In this document: positions 8,557-17,363 of the stretch, piece by piece | How positions within the stretch are numbered: the stretch's first letter is position 1 | Layout: each line of letters starts with the position of its first letter | From: Parasedimentitalea huanghaiensis | GTDB lineage: Bacteria; Pseudomonadota; Alphaproteobacteria; Rhodobacterales; Rhodobacteraceae | Length of the DNA: 64,000 bases | Direction of reading: 5' to 3' | NCBI RefSeq assembly: GCF_009753675.1 | Contig: NZ_WQLV01000002.1 | Location: 310,001-374,000 of the forward strand | Position numbers and translations under genes: made by a program | The notes under the pieces: model-generated | Told to the model about the DNA's origin: nothing | The model's database searches: none | Seen by the model: only the letters and a program-made list of their open reading frames with translations

Positions 8557-10470
8557 CTACCGCAACACGCCAGAGGTAACCAACGCCGCAGCGCGGTCCT
8601 CGTCGATCCACCACAGGTCATCAAAGCCCAGCGCATACGGCGGCAAGTTGTCCGGGAAGCTATACATATCCCAATAGGCCACCCAGTACTTGCCCAGGTA
8701 CCAGGTCGGAATCATAATCCGTTTGGACAACAATACCCGGTCCAGCGCCCGCACATTTGCATGTAGTTCTTCGGTGGTTTTTGCTTGGACAATATTGTCG
8801 ATAAGCGGCTCGATATCAGGACCATGCACACCAGTTGGGTTGAACAGAGAGTAGGACGCCGCCTCTTCGCCGAATTTCTGATACAATCCCGTCGAGGGTT
8901 GCAAAGAATTTCGATAGCCCGCCACCATCATGTCAAAATCACGGTCACGACGCCGTGCAGTAAACTGCGCATTGTCGATCCGGTTGTATTTAGCATCGAC
9001 ACCCATAACGACCAGATTGTCGACATAAGGCTGAATGATCCGGTCTAGCGTTGGCTGATCCGATAGGAATTCAACTGACAGGGTTTGGCCATCCGCATTG
9101 CGGCGAATACCATCATCCCCGACAGCCCATCCCGCTGCGTCCAAAAGTTTCATGGCCTTCCGTATATTACGACGATCATTCTGACGTTTGGAGCTGGATT
9201 CATGGGCGGTGATAACCTCCTCAGTCAAGATCGCTGGGTCGAGAGCATCACCTAAACTTTGCAACACTTCCAACTCGCGACCTTCTGGCACTCCCGTGGC
9301 CTGAAGCTCACTCCCCTGCCAAAACGAATGGCGCTGCTGAAAGAGCCCATACTGCAAGCTTTCGTTGGTCCATTCAAAATTATAGGCCAGCTGCATTGCC
9401 GCTCGTACTTGAATGTCCTGAAACTGTGGCCGATCCAGATTGAACACAAAGCCACTTGCACCCGGCACGTCGCCGTCAAAGAAATCACCTTTCACAACGT
9501 TTCCAGCGTGCATCGCAGGGAAGTCATAGGCGGTCGCCCAGCTTTTGGAGTTATTTTCCTGACGCAGAGTAAAGGCCCCGGATTTGAACCCCTCCATGGC
9601 CGCAACAGAATCGGTGAAATATTCAATGCGGATACTGTCATAGTTGTGGCGACCAACATTCACATTGATGTTGTCGCCCCAATAATCCGGGTTCCGCTTA
9701 TAGACCACACGCCGGTTGATGTCATAGCTGTCCAGCATATAGGGGCCCGACCCGATACCCGGATCTAGGCGTGGCTCATCCAAACGGCGGTTTTCGGGAT
9801 CTGCTTCAAACCAGGCTTTGGAGTAAATCGGCGTTCCACCAACCTGTGAAATCATCGCACGCTTGGGGAAATCAGGAGAAAAATAGAATTTCACCCGATG
9901 TGGACCCAACGCCTCGGCCTTGGGGATACGTTTACGCACTGCATCAGCGTAAGATTTCAAACCTTGGTCCAGCAGCAGATTATGAGAGAACACCACATCA
10001 TCGGCGGTGACCGGGGAACCGTCAGAGAATACCGCCTCGGGGCGCATATTAAAAATGACCCAATCCTGGCTTTCAGGGTACTCTAGGCTTTCCGCCACCA
10101 ACCCATAGTATGAAGCCGCTTCATCATAAGATGGCGTCAACAGTGATTCAAAATGCTCGGTCGAGCGCGCAGCACCACGCCCTTTGCGGGTGTAGGGGTT
10201 AAAGCTGTCGAACGTCCCCTGCGCCCCATAAGACAATTGGCCACCGCGAGGTGCATCTGGGTTCACATAATCGAAATGTGCAAATCCTGCCGGATACTTC
10301 AAATCGCCAAATTCAGAAAACCCATGGCTGGTGATGATTTTCTCTTCAGCTTGCAAGAAACTGGCAAACCCCAGAGCCAATATCAGCCCCATGACCATCA
10401 CACTCAGGGCCCGCTGTCGCGCCCTATTGTCAATCACGCGGGCTCGTACAACGCTACGGGGTGTGCTCAT
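8557..10470 (-). CDS. yejA: Extracellular peptide-binding protein YejA-like
   Basis: A 637-residue family 5 solute-binding protein that delivers peptides to the YejBEF transporter in the periplasm. The N-terminus has a basic segment, a hydrophobic core ending LILALGFASFLQA, and a probable signal peptidase site after about residue 41. The mature part starts HGFSEFGDLKYP..FDYVNPDAPRGG, typical of YejA. Later landmarks are the DW(V)FNMRPEAVFSDGSPVTADDVVFS block and a C-terminal WYLGKYWVAYWD segment. ATG 10470 has GGAGG eight bases upstream. It is the first gene of the operon, so the promoter should lie between 10471 and about 10650. Confidence 0.92.
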   Translation of the reverse strand: MSTPRSVVRARVIDNRARQRALSVMVMGLILALGFASFLQAEEKIITSHGFSEFGDLKYPAGFAHFDYVNPDAPRGGQLSYGAQGTFDSFNPYTRKGRGAARSTEHFESLLTPSYDEAASYYGLVAESLEYPESQDWVIFNMRPEAVFSDGSPVTADDVVFSHNLLLDQGLKSYADAVRKRIPKAEALGPHRVKFYFSPDFPKRAMISQVGGTPIYSKAWFEADPENRRLDEPRLDPGIGSGPYMLDSYDINRRVVYKRNPDYWGDNINVNVGRHNYDSIRIEYFTDSVAAMEGFKSGAFTLRQENNSKSWATAYDFPAMHAGNVVKGDFFDGDVPGASGFVFNLDRPQFQDIQVRAAMQLAYNFEWTNESLQYGLFQQRHSFWQGSELQATGVPEGRELEVLQSLGDALDPAILTEEVITAHESSSKRQNDRRNIRKAMKLLDAAGWAVGDDGIRRNADGQTLSVEFLSDQPTLDRIIQPYVDNLVVMGVDAKYNRIDNAQFTARRRDRDFDMMVAGYRNSLQPSTGLYQKFGEEAASYSLFNPTGVHGPDIEPLIDNIVQAKTTEELHANVRALDRVLLSKRIMIPTWYLGKYWVAYWDMYSFPDNLPPYALGFDDLWWIDEDRAAALVTSGVLR

Positions 10471-10543
10471 CTGCTAATCCTCCGATGCCCGCGTCTTTTT
10501 GATCGGGCCTGTCCCGGTTAAGCTAAAGGCCGGGCGTGGTAAC

Positions 10544-10556
10544 TTTCAAGTTGAAA
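10544..10556. promoter_or_regulatory. Palindrome upstream of the yej operon
   Basis: TTTCAA-G-TTGAAA, a perfect 13-base palindrome about 75 bases before yejA. It could be an operator for the yej operon or a chance repeat; no adjacent regulator gene suggests a binder. Confidence 0.3.
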
Positions 10557-10658
10557 TAACGTGATTTTTTCCCGCAGCAACCGCAATTGACGAATGAATT
10601 TAAACGCTCTGCGCGGAAAATCGCTGCAAATTACCTGCCAAATTCAAGCAACAAATAG

Positions 10659-10690
10659 AAAAGGGCCGCAGCAAAAGCAGCGGCCCTTTG
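10659..10690 (-). terminator. Terminator after the cytochrome c gene
   Basis: A perfect 10-bp stem (10660-10669 with 10680-10689) with a 10-base A-rich loop, 30 bases beyond the stop of the leftward cytochrome gene. A/T-rich flanks on both sides could let it act in both directions. Confidence 0.75.
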
Positions 10691-10718
10691 ATCTTAAAGT
10701 CCAGTAAGACAGAACGGC

Positions 10719-11222
10719 TTAACCGTCCAGGCTGTCCAGATATGCGATCAGGTTAACCCGGTCGCTCTGTTTTTTCAGGCCCGAGAAACTCATTGTTGTC
10801 CCGGACACATAGCTTTTTGGTTTGGCCAGGAAAGCGTCCAGACGCTCAGCGGTCCAATCACCGCCAAAGCCAGCCATTGCAGCCGAGTACCCAAACCCAG
10901 CAGCGCCGCCAACTGCGCGGTCAACCACGCCATACAGGTACGGACCAGTGGCGTTATCGCCATCTTCCAGTTTGTGACAAGCTGAACATTTCTTGAAGAC
11001 TTTGGCGCCTTTGCCAACGTCAGCCCCAGCCATCAACTCCTCAAAGTTGACCTCCGCCACTTCTTCTTGTTCACCTGCCTCTTCCAGCTCAATCACATAG
11101 GACGCCTCACCGTGGCTATCCATATGATAAATTTCTTCTGCAGCCCATTTGCCCAAAAGGAGAACCAGGAACGCGCCGCAGAGTCCTGCAGCCGCTTTGG
11201 TAAGGGTCATCGTGTCAAACAT
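10719..11222 (-). CDS. Membrane-anchored class I cytochrome c (CycM/c552 type)
   Basis: A 167-residue cytochrome c. An N-terminal uncleaved anchor (TLTKAAAGLCGAFLVLLLGKW, about 5-24) is followed by an acidic linker (ELEEAGEQEEVAEVNFEEL). The heme domain has KKCSACHKLEDG, a GPYLYGVV segment and the distal methionine in GTTMSFSGLKK. This is the layout of the c552/CycM proteins that carry electrons from the bc1 complex to cytochrome oxidase in alphaproteobacteria. The ATG at 11222 is chosen because similarity starts at MFDTMTL; the longer frame reaches back into the divergent pheA promoter. Confidence 0.88.
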   Translation of the reverse strand: MFDTMTLTKAAAGLCGAFLVLLLGKWAAEEIYHMDSHGEASYVIELEEAGEQEEVAEVNFEELMAGADVGKGAKVFKKCSACHKLEDGDNATGPYLYGVVDRAVGGAAGFGYSAAMAGFGGDWTAERLDAFLAKPKSYVSGTTMSFSGLKKQSDRVNLIAYLDSLDG

Positions 11223-11341
11223 GATCGCGAGTCCATTTTCTATAACTGAGGGGGTGTCTAAGGCTTCCCCCGGCAACTGGCAAGGTATAGACAACGCGAC
11301 GAAATGCCCTTTTAAAGATCTTTTGCACGGAAGTCGCACAA

Positions 11342-12175
11342 ATGACCCGGAAAATTGCCATTCAGGGGGAGCTGGGCTCCTATAGTCACGAGGCCTGCCG
11401 CAATGCGCGGCCCGGATTTGAGGTGCTGCCCTGCCGTACATTTGAGGATGCCATCGATGCCGTCCGCGGTGGGAACGCTGATCAGGCGATGCTACCAGTT
11501 GAAAATTCGACCTATGGTCGGGTCGCTGATATCCACCGCCTACTACCTCATAGCGGGCTGCATATCGTCGACGAGGCCTTTGTTCGCGTTCATATCAATC
11601 TGCTGGTGGTACCGGGGGCAACCTTGGAAGACGTACAGGAAGCACATTCGCATCTGGTGCTCTTGCCGCAATGCGCCGGCTTTCTGCGTGAACACAGTAT
11701 TCGCGGTCGTGTCAGCCCCGACAACGCCCGTGCCGCCCGCGAAGTCGCTGAACGTGGTGACATTCACCACGCCGCTCTGGCCAGCGAACTGGCAGGTGAA
11801 ATTTATGGGCTGGACGTGAAGGCCCGCCATATCGAAGACGAAGGCAACAATACAACGCGTTTTGTGATTATGTCACCCGAGCTCGATACAAGTCGGCGTG
11901 GCGCCCATGGCATGATCACCAGTTTTGTATTTCAGGTCCGCAACATCCCTGCAGCGCTATACAAAGCGATGGGCGGTTTTGCCACCAATGGCGTCAACAT
12001 GACCAAACTGGAAAGTTACATGGTCGACGGTTCCTTTACCGCCACCCAATTTTATGCTGACATCGACGGGCACCCGGACGATGCAAATGTCCAGCTGGCG
12101 TTGGATGAGTTGGCATATTTCACAACCAACATCGAAATCCTGGGCGTGTTTCCAGCCGACAACGGCAGATTCTAA
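11342..12175 (+). CDS. pheA: Prephenate dehydratase
   Basis: A 277-residue monofunctional prephenate dehydratase, making phenylpyruvate from prephenate in phenylalanine synthesis. The catalytic domain (1-180) starts KIAIQGELGSYSHEA and contains MLPVENSTYGRV and EDEGNNTTRFVIM, the last carrying the catalytic T-R-F triad. A C-terminal ACT domain (about 195-270) with GVNMTKLESYMVDG gives phenylalanine feedback. There is no fused chorismate mutase. ATG 11342 has GGAAG upstream. It is divergent from the cytochrome c gene; the same pairing occurs in related genomes as far as I recall. Confidence 0.95.
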   Translation: MTRKIAIQGELGSYSHEACRNARPGFEVLPCRTFEDAIDAVRGGNADQAMLPVENSTYGRVADIHRLLPHSGLHIVDEAFVRVHINLLVVPGATLEDVQEAHSHLVLLPQCAGFLREHSIRGRVSPDNARAAREVAERGDIHHAALASELAGEIYGLDVKARHIEDEGNNTTRFVIMSPELDTSRRGAHGMITSFVFQVRNIPAALYKAMGGFATNGVNMTKLESYMVDGSFTATQFYADIDGHPDDANVQLALDELAYFTTNIEILGVFPADNGRF

Positions 12176-12188
12176 CGATCAAAGTTTG

Positions 12189-12263
12189 TGTAGGGTGTGT
12201 GCTGGCACGCACCTGCCCTGCACCGCCTTTTGTGTAAAGGTGCGTGCAAGCACGCACCCTACA
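12189..12263. repeat. Facing pair of REP-like palindromic repeats after pheA
   Basis: Two 25-base units lie in opposite orientation 25 bases apart: copy A at 12189-12213 (+) and copy B at 12239-12263 (-). Each begins TGTAGGGTG and contains a nearly or fully self-complementary core GGTGCGTGC-TT-GCACGCACC; copy A differs from B at two positions. The facing pair can fold into one long hairpin followed by ATTTTT, so it probably also terminates pheA. Copy B is identical, base for base, to the unit at 36313-36337. Confidence 0.8.
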
Positions 12264-12267
12264 TTTT

Positions 12268-12735
12268 TCAGGCCGTCCGGCTCAGCCGCTCTTCGGTCAG
12301 TTTGGCAAATTCCGCGACACGCAACTTGTAGCGCTTGGTCAGCTTGCTTTTGGCCAGCTTCAGCGATTGCACCAGCAACCGCCCGGGCAGAGTTCTCGGC
12401 TTCAGCTCAAGCGTAACCACCATCCGGGTGCGCCGGGGAGACAAGGCCAACAACTCCACGTCGAGCCCGCCCTCAATCCCGCCGCCTTCTGCGGACAGCC
12501 GCATTCCGGTCACCGGCTCGTACTCGGCCAGCTTCAGGTGCAATTCACGGCTCTTACCGCGATACAGAAACTGCACATCCCAGCCAAGTCCGCTGGCCGG
12601 CGCCGCGACATCGCCCATGCGCTGCACTTCAACCCCGCGGCGAATAGCCGACCGTTCAAAGCTTTCAAATTCACTGAGAACGGCAAAAACCTCGGCAATG
12701 GGAGCCTCGATGTCTTCCTTGCTCACAAATTTCAT
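12268..12735 (-). CDS. SRPBCC family protein (START-like fold)
   Basis: A 155-residue protein beginning MKFVSKEDIEAPIAEVFAVL, the typical opening of SRPBCC/polyketide-cyclase-like domains, which form a hydrophobic ligand-binding cavity. It contains no signal peptide or membrane segment and ends with a basic amphipathic stretch (KLAKSKLTKRYKLRVAEFA). The ligand and role are unknown. It sits alone, 59 bases from the nudC end on the same strand, so it may be cotranscribed with nudC. Confidence 0.7.
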   Translation of the reverse strand: MKFVSKEDIEAPIAEVFAVLSEFESFERSAIRRGVEVQRMGDVAAPASGLGWDVQFLYRGKSRELHLKLAEYEPVTGMRLSAEGGGIEGGLDVELLALSPRRTRMVVTLELKPRTLPGRLLVQSLKLAKSKLTKRYKLRVAEFAKLTEERLSRTA

Positions 12736-12793
12736 GGTGTCCCCATCAATTTAATTTTCATCACAACTATCGAATGTGACGTTCTTATTCGTC

Positions 12794-13777
12794 TCAATCC
12801 AGCCTATCCGCAAGCCAGTTCTGTAACAAGAAATGTGCAATTGAACCTTTTCGGGCCGCACTGATTCTGGGATGTTCGCTGGCAAACACCATCATCATAT
12901 CAGCGCGACTGACCCAAAGCGCATCTTCAATCTCTGTGGTATCAATGGTTAATTCGCGCTCCAGCGCAAGACCTGCACAGCCAAACATCAACGACATTGG
13001 AAACGGCCAGGGCTGGCTGGACAGATAGCTGACAGCCCCCACTCGTACGCCTGCTTCTTCAAACACTTCACGACGCACGGCGGCTTCCAGGGTTTCGCCA
13101 GGTTCAACAAAGCCGGCCAGTAGCGAATACATCCCTTCGGGCCAACCCGGTGACCGCCCCATCAGCACCGAATCTCCATGTGTGATCAGCATGATCACCA
13201 CCGGATCCGTGCGTGGAAAATGTGAGGCGTTGCAGTCCGGGCAATTGCGTTGCCACCCCGCCTGAGCAACCGCGCTGGCTGCACCACAGCGGGCACAGAA
13301 CTGGTGGCTGTGGTGCCAGGCCAGAACGGCCTTGGCCGTCGCTGCCAGTTCGGCCTCAAGTGGCGTCAGGAACGCCATCATCCGGCGCAATTCAGTAAAC
13401 ACGTCACCAACCGGCAGGTCGGGGTGATGCTGTTCGCTGGCATCGGCAAAGCTGGCCAGCATGGCCTGATCCAGCGCATCAGGCTGCCAATCGCTCATAT
13501 CGCAGGCGAACTGTGGTGCACCCTTCGGTGTCAGCCCCAGAAAAATTGCTTGGCTTTGGCGCGCCTGCGCCAAGGGGTGATCTGTTGGTATCATAGCCAG
13601 TTGATCCGGAGACGATCCGCGCCCGCTGCGGCGGGAAAGTGGTTTACCCTGCCATATCAACATCACCTCAGCCTGCGGATCTGCCCAGGCCGCTGCCAGT
13701 GCTTTGGGATCTTCACGCAAATGAGCAGCCCGATCCAGACCTCCACCGCCAAAGGTCACCTGTTCTGCTCGCTTCAC
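12794..13777 (-). CDS. nudC: NADH pyrophosphatase NudC
   Basis: A 327-residue Nudix hydrolase cleaving NAD(H) to NMN(H) and AMP, and possibly removing NAD caps from RNA. A zinc ribbon CARCGAA...CPDCN (about 160-180) precedes HFPRTDPVVIMLI and the Nudix box GFVEPGETLEAAVRREVFEE, followed by the NudC-specific SQPWPFPMSLM motif. The N-terminal domain is the usual weakly conserved one. The start is GTG at 13777 with AGGGAG upstream. Length is slightly above the E. coli enzyme, as in other alphaproteobacteria. Confidence 0.95.
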   Translation of the reverse strand: MKRAEQVTFGGGGLDRAAHLREDPKALAAAWADPQAEVMLIWQGKPLSRRSGRGSSPDQLAMIPTDHPLAQARQSQAIFLGLTPKGAPQFACDMSDWQPDALDQAMLASFADASEQHHPDLPVGDVFTELRRMMAFLTPLEAELAATAKAVLAWHHSHQFCARCGAASAVAQAGWQRNCPDCNASHFPRTDPVVIMLITHGDSVLMGRSPGWPEGMYSLLAGFVEPGETLEAAVRREVFEEAGVRVGAVSYLSSQPWPFPMSLMFGCAGLALERELTIDTTEIEDALWVSRADMMMVFASEHPRISAARKGSIAHFLLQNWLADRLD

Positions 13778-14090
13778 CTTGCGCTCCCTAGACTATTCTC
13801 AAGTAACAGCACCGCCTCTTGGCAGCACACTTGCCGATATTTCTGCCAGATGTGCACTTTTAACGTAACACTAACAGTGTCGCACCTTGCACATGGACTG
13901 CCACACATTAAGATCAAAGTCCAAGCCGGAACCCGCGAGAATAAGCATCTCGGGATTGGCCTATGGGCAGTTTGTGTTAACTTTTTTGTAATTGTGGCTG
14001 GGCAGAGCCCCGGATCACTGGTTTCAACACATGGAAGGACGGCGTCCAGTAGGACGTCGCGAACAAATCAGGCGTCAGGCGCATCGAACA

Positions 14091-15938
14091 GTGACAGAAC
14101 GTGACCTCTCCAACCCTAATCACCCGGTCTCATTGCGAGTTCTGGCAACAACCGATCTGCACATGAATCTTTTGGGGCACGACTATTATTGCGATCGAAC
14201 GAACCCTGGCATTGGCCTGTCACGTACTGCCAGTCTGATTTCCCAGGCCCGATCCGAAGCCGCCAGCATGGGCGCGGCCACCTTGTTGCTGGACAATGGC
14301 GATGGGTTGCAGGGCACACCACTTGGAGAGCAGCCCGATGCAGCGTCCCAGCATCCTTTGATGCGGGCGTTTCAGGTGCTGGGCTATGATGCGATTGGCC
14401 TTGGAAACCATGACTTCAACTACGGGATCGAAGCTCTGAGCCGGGCATTGCAGACTGCACCTTGTCCGGTGATCTGCTCAAACATGACAGCGGCAGACGA
14501 TGCAACACAGCTGCCATTTGTCGGCTCAGCCATTCTAGAACGCGAGATTCTAGACGCGCCCAAGGCGCCACCCATCAAAATCGGCCTGTTATCAGTGTTG
14601 CCAGTGCAAACCCTGCGATGGGACGCACATCTGCTCGAAGGACGGGTGCAGATTGCGGATATGGTGCAGGCGGCACGACAAACGGCAACCACTCTGCGCG
14701 CTGCGGGTTGCGATCTGGTCATCGCTCTGGCGCATACCGGGCTGGGTCACGTTACTGGCCCGGGCTGCGAAAACGCTTTGCGTCCACTGGCTCTGGTTGG
14801 TGAAATAGACGCCTTGGTCGGTGGTCACACCCACTTGCTCCTGCCCGATCCCGACACAGTTTTCACCAAACCCGTTGTCATGCCCGGTGCATTTGGATCG
14901 CATTTGGGGGTCATTGACCTGCAAATGCAACATGGCCCCGACGGGTGGCAGCTTGCAGGATGGGACTGCGCGTTACGGGCCATTGCTCACCGTGATAGCG
15001 AGGGTCGGCTTACCCCATTGGTAGATGAAGATCCGGTGCTCACCACTGCCCTTGCAAAGGACCATATCGCCACCCGTGCCCGGATGGATCAGCCCGTTGG
15101 TCACAGCTCGCAAGCACTGCACTCATACTTTACCTTTTTTGCGCCAGATCAGGCTCTGGCTCTGGTAGCCAACGCGCAGGCAGCAGCGCTTCGCCCGTTG
15201 CTTTCGGATCGCGCCGAGGCCGATCTGCCGCTGCTGTCAGCGGTGTCTCCCAACAAGTACGGTGCCCGTTCCGGCCCGGATTATTACACCGACGTGGCCG
15301 CCGGCCCGTTGTGTCGCCGTCATGTGGCGGACCTGCATGTATTCCCCAACGAATTACGCGCGGTTGTTCTTTCTGGGGCGCAAGTTCTGGATTGGCTTGA
15401 AATGTCAGCGGGCCTTTTCAATCAGGTTTCCCCCGGGACCAGTGACACTGCACTGGTCAACCCAGACCGGGCCGGGCATCACTTTGATGTCTTACATGGG
15501 CTCCACTATCAGATAGATGTTTCAGCCCCTCCCCGCTTTCATGCCTCAGGCCAGCTGGCTGATATCCAGTCCCACCGCATTCGCAACGCCACCTGGAACG
15601 GGCAACCATTGGATAAAACCCAGCAGTTCGTGGTTGCAGTCAACAGCTACCGCGTGGGTGGTGGTGGCAATTTCAACATGGTGCAGCAGGCACGACAAAT
15701 ATCCCTGCCCCGGCGACCGATACAGTTGGCGATCTACGATTACCTGAACAGCACCCCACCAGCCGAGCCTTTGGCCATAGCCGCCTCCCCTTGGCAACTG
15801 GCCAGCCTCCCCGGAACCGAGGTTCTCGCTTTTACCGGCCCCGCCGCCCGGCCCCACCTAGGCGAGTTGGACCATCTGAGCCTCCCACCAGCGGAGCCAA
15901 CCGCAGACGGTTTCCTCAGGTTGCGACTGCCGCTGTAG
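14091..15938 (+). CDS. CpdB-like 2',3'-cyclic nucleotide phosphodiesterase / 3'-nucleotidase
   Basis: A 615-residue metallophosphatase of the 5'-nucleotidase/CpdB family. Metal-binding motifs in order are TTDLH, DNGDGLQGTP, LGNHDFNYG, LAHTGLG and GGHTHLLLP. The C-terminal substrate domain holds PNKYGARSGPDYYT and SYRVGGGGNFNM, typical of 3'-nucleotidases. Start choice is open between GTG 14091 and ATG 14031. With either there is no signal peptide, unlike periplasmic CpdB of enterics, so the protein looks cytoplasmic or is exported in an unusual way. Probable role: recycling of nucleotides and 2',3'-cyclic NMPs from RNA decay. Confidence 0.82.
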   Translation: MTERDLSNPNHPVSLRVLATTDLHMNLLGHDYYCDRTNPGIGLSRTASLISQARSEAASMGAATLLLDNGDGLQGTPLGEQPDAASQHPLMRAFQVLGYDAIGLGNHDFNYGIEALSRALQTAPCPVICSNMTAADDATQLPFVGSAILEREILDAPKAPPIKIGLLSVLPVQTLRWDAHLLEGRVQIADMVQAARQTATTLRAAGCDLVIALAHTGLGHVTGPGCENALRPLALVGEIDALVGGHTHLLLPDPDTVFTKPVVMPGAFGSHLGVIDLQMQHGPDGWQLAGWDCALRAIAHRDSEGRLTPLVDEDPVLTTALAKDHIATRARMDQPVGHSSQALHSYFTFFAPDQALALVANAQAAALRPLLSDRAEADLPLLSAVSPNKYGARSGPDYYTDVAAGPLCRRHVADLHVFPNELRAVVLSGAQVLDWLEMSAGLFNQVSPGTSDTALVNPDRAGHHFDVLHGLHYQIDVSAPPRFHASGQLADIQSHRIRNATWNGQPLDKTQQFVVAVNSYRVGGGGNFNMVQQARQISLPRRPIQLAIYDYLNSTPPAEPLAIAASPWQLASLPGTEVLAFTGPAARPHLGELDHLSLPPAEPTADGFLRLRLPL

Positions 15939-16298
15939 ATGTACCCGACACGCCGCTTGTCTTTCGCGGCGCAGCACCCTATATCGAGATTCGAGAGGTT
16001 GGCGCGGGCAAGCGCCTCGCCAACCTGGTCAGATCCGGAAGGAAGCAGCCACAACGAGCCCCGCTTGGGTCGATGTCCAGCCTCTCACTTTATCTCTGCG
16101 CAGCACGCGCAGGTTCGCAAAACCGGGGCTTTGCTCCCACAGCCTGATTGGAGGGCCTGATGATTGTAGCAGTACCGACCCCTCAGGCAGCGCACTCCTG
16201 ATCCGGCCATCCGCCGTTTCCCTGCCTGAACACCACTCCTGTTGTGATGCGCTATCGCCATCACTTGGGTCTTTCTACGTTCAATTGCAGGCAGAGCC
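15939..16298. other. Noncoding interval holding the SRP RNA
   Basis: This 360-base gap between the CpdB-like gene and rsgA contains the SRP RNA at 15993-16086. The remaining 210 bases before rsgA show no convincing gene, only a 13-codon ATG frame at 16160 and short weak hairpins. Confidence 0.6.
15993..16086 (+). ncRNA. ffs: Bacterial small SRP RNA (4.5S)
   Basis: The signature GGTCAGATCCGGAAGGAAGC (from 16027), the conserved internal loops and GGAA tetraloop of SRP domain IV that bind Ffh, is intact. The ends GAGAGGTTGG (15993-16002) and CCAGCCTCTC (16077-16086) pair over 10 bp including one G-U pair, and inner arms (GCAAGCG/CGCTTGG, CTCG/CGAG) pair further. The 94-base hairpin matches the small alphaproteobacterial form without an Alu domain. 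Exact ends may extend a few bases. It directs cotranslational targeting of membrane proteins with Ffh and FtsY. Confidence 0.92.
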
Positions 16299-17324
16299 AT
16301 GACTCTTACCTATACAGACCTTGGATGGTCTGACTTTTTTCAATCTCAACAAGACGCTGACGGCGACCTAACGCCCTATCGCATCTCGGCTGTTCACCGC
16401 GACAAACTAACCGGCCTTTCACCTAACGGCCAAATCCAGCTACTGCCCGACCGTCTGACTGGCGAATTTGCAGTGGGCGACTGGGTTCTGGCCAATGCGG
16501 CAGATCAGGTTTGCGAACGGTTGGAACGACAAACAGAGCTAAGCCGCCGCGCCGCCGGAACCGACGCCCGCGTGCAGCTGATTGCCGCCAATGTCGATGT
16601 GCTGTTCATCACCACGTCCTGCAATGCTGACTTCAACCTTGCCCGGTTGGAACGGTATTTGGCTCTGGCACATCAATCTGGTTGTTACCCGGTAGTCGTG
16701 CTCACCAAAGCCGATGTTGGCGAAGACGCTGCCGACTTCCGGGTCAAGGCAGAATCCCTAGCCCCGGCCCTCTCGGTGCTGACACTCAACGCCAAAGATC
16801 CTGACGACCTCAAACAGCTGTTAGACTGGGTCAAGCCCGGTCAAACAGCCGCTTTAGTTGGGTCATCCGGTGTTGGCAAAACCACCCTGACCAACGGCCT
16901 GACCGGCAGCGCAGATGCGGTGCGTGATATCCGCGAAGATGACGCCAAAGGCCGCCATACCACCACCGCCCGCTACCTACGCCGCATGGTCCACGGTGGC
17001 TGGCTGATCGACACCCCCGGGATGCGCGCCCTGCGAATCAAGGACGCCGACGAAGGGGTTGAAGAGGTCTTTTCCGATATCACCGAAACCGCCCAGAGCT
17101 GCCGGTTCAGCGATTGCGCCCATAACGGCGAGCCCGGCTGCGCCGTCGTTGCCGCTGTTAAGGACGGCTCTTTGGAACAGGAACGCGTGGTTCGCTGGCA
17201 AAAGCTACAACGCGATGAAGAGCGAAATTCCGAAACCCTGCTGCAATCGCGACGTCGCGACAAAGGCTTCGGAAAGATGGTCAAATCGATGAAACGCGAC
17301 CACAAAGGGCGCAAGGGGTACTAG
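16299..17324 (+). CDS. rsgA: Ribosome biogenesis GTPase RsgA
   Basis: A 341-residue circularly permuted GTPase that helps mature the 30S subunit. An N-terminal OB-fold is followed by the permuted order G4 (TKAD, about 146), G1 (GSSGVGKT, about 190) and G3 (DTPG, about 239). The C-terminal zinc motif CRFSDCAHNGEPGC supplies Cys-His ligands. The tail is strongly basic (RDKGFGKMVKSMKRDHKGRK), consistent with rRNA binding. ATG 16299 has an AGGCAGAG site. Confidence 0.95.
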   Translation: MTLTYTDLGWSDFFQSQQDADGDLTPYRISAVHRDKLTGLSPNGQIQLLPDRLTGEFAVGDWVLANAADQVCERLERQTELSRRAAGTDARVQLIAANVDVLFITTSCNADFNLARLERYLALAHQSGCYPVVVLTKADVGEDAADFRVKAESLAPALSVLTLNAKDPDDLKQLLDWVKPGQTAALVGSSGVGKTTLTNGLTGSADAVRDIREDDAKGRHTTTARYLRRMVHGGWLIDTPGMRALRIKDADEGVEEVFSDITETAQSCRFSDCAHNGEPGCAVVAAVKDGSLEQERVVRWQKLQRDEERNSETLLQSRRRDKGFGKMVKSMKRDHKGRKGY

Positions 17325-17334
17325 CCTCACCCCA

Positions 17335-17363
17335 AAGGCGTGCCCGTTTGGGCGCGCCTTATT
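17335..17363 (+). terminator. Terminator of rsgA
   Basis: An 11-bp stem (17335-17345 with 17350-17360, one G-T pair) and GTTT loop, followed by ATT. Its right arm overlaps the stop codon of the convergent hydrolase gene. Confidence 0.7.
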
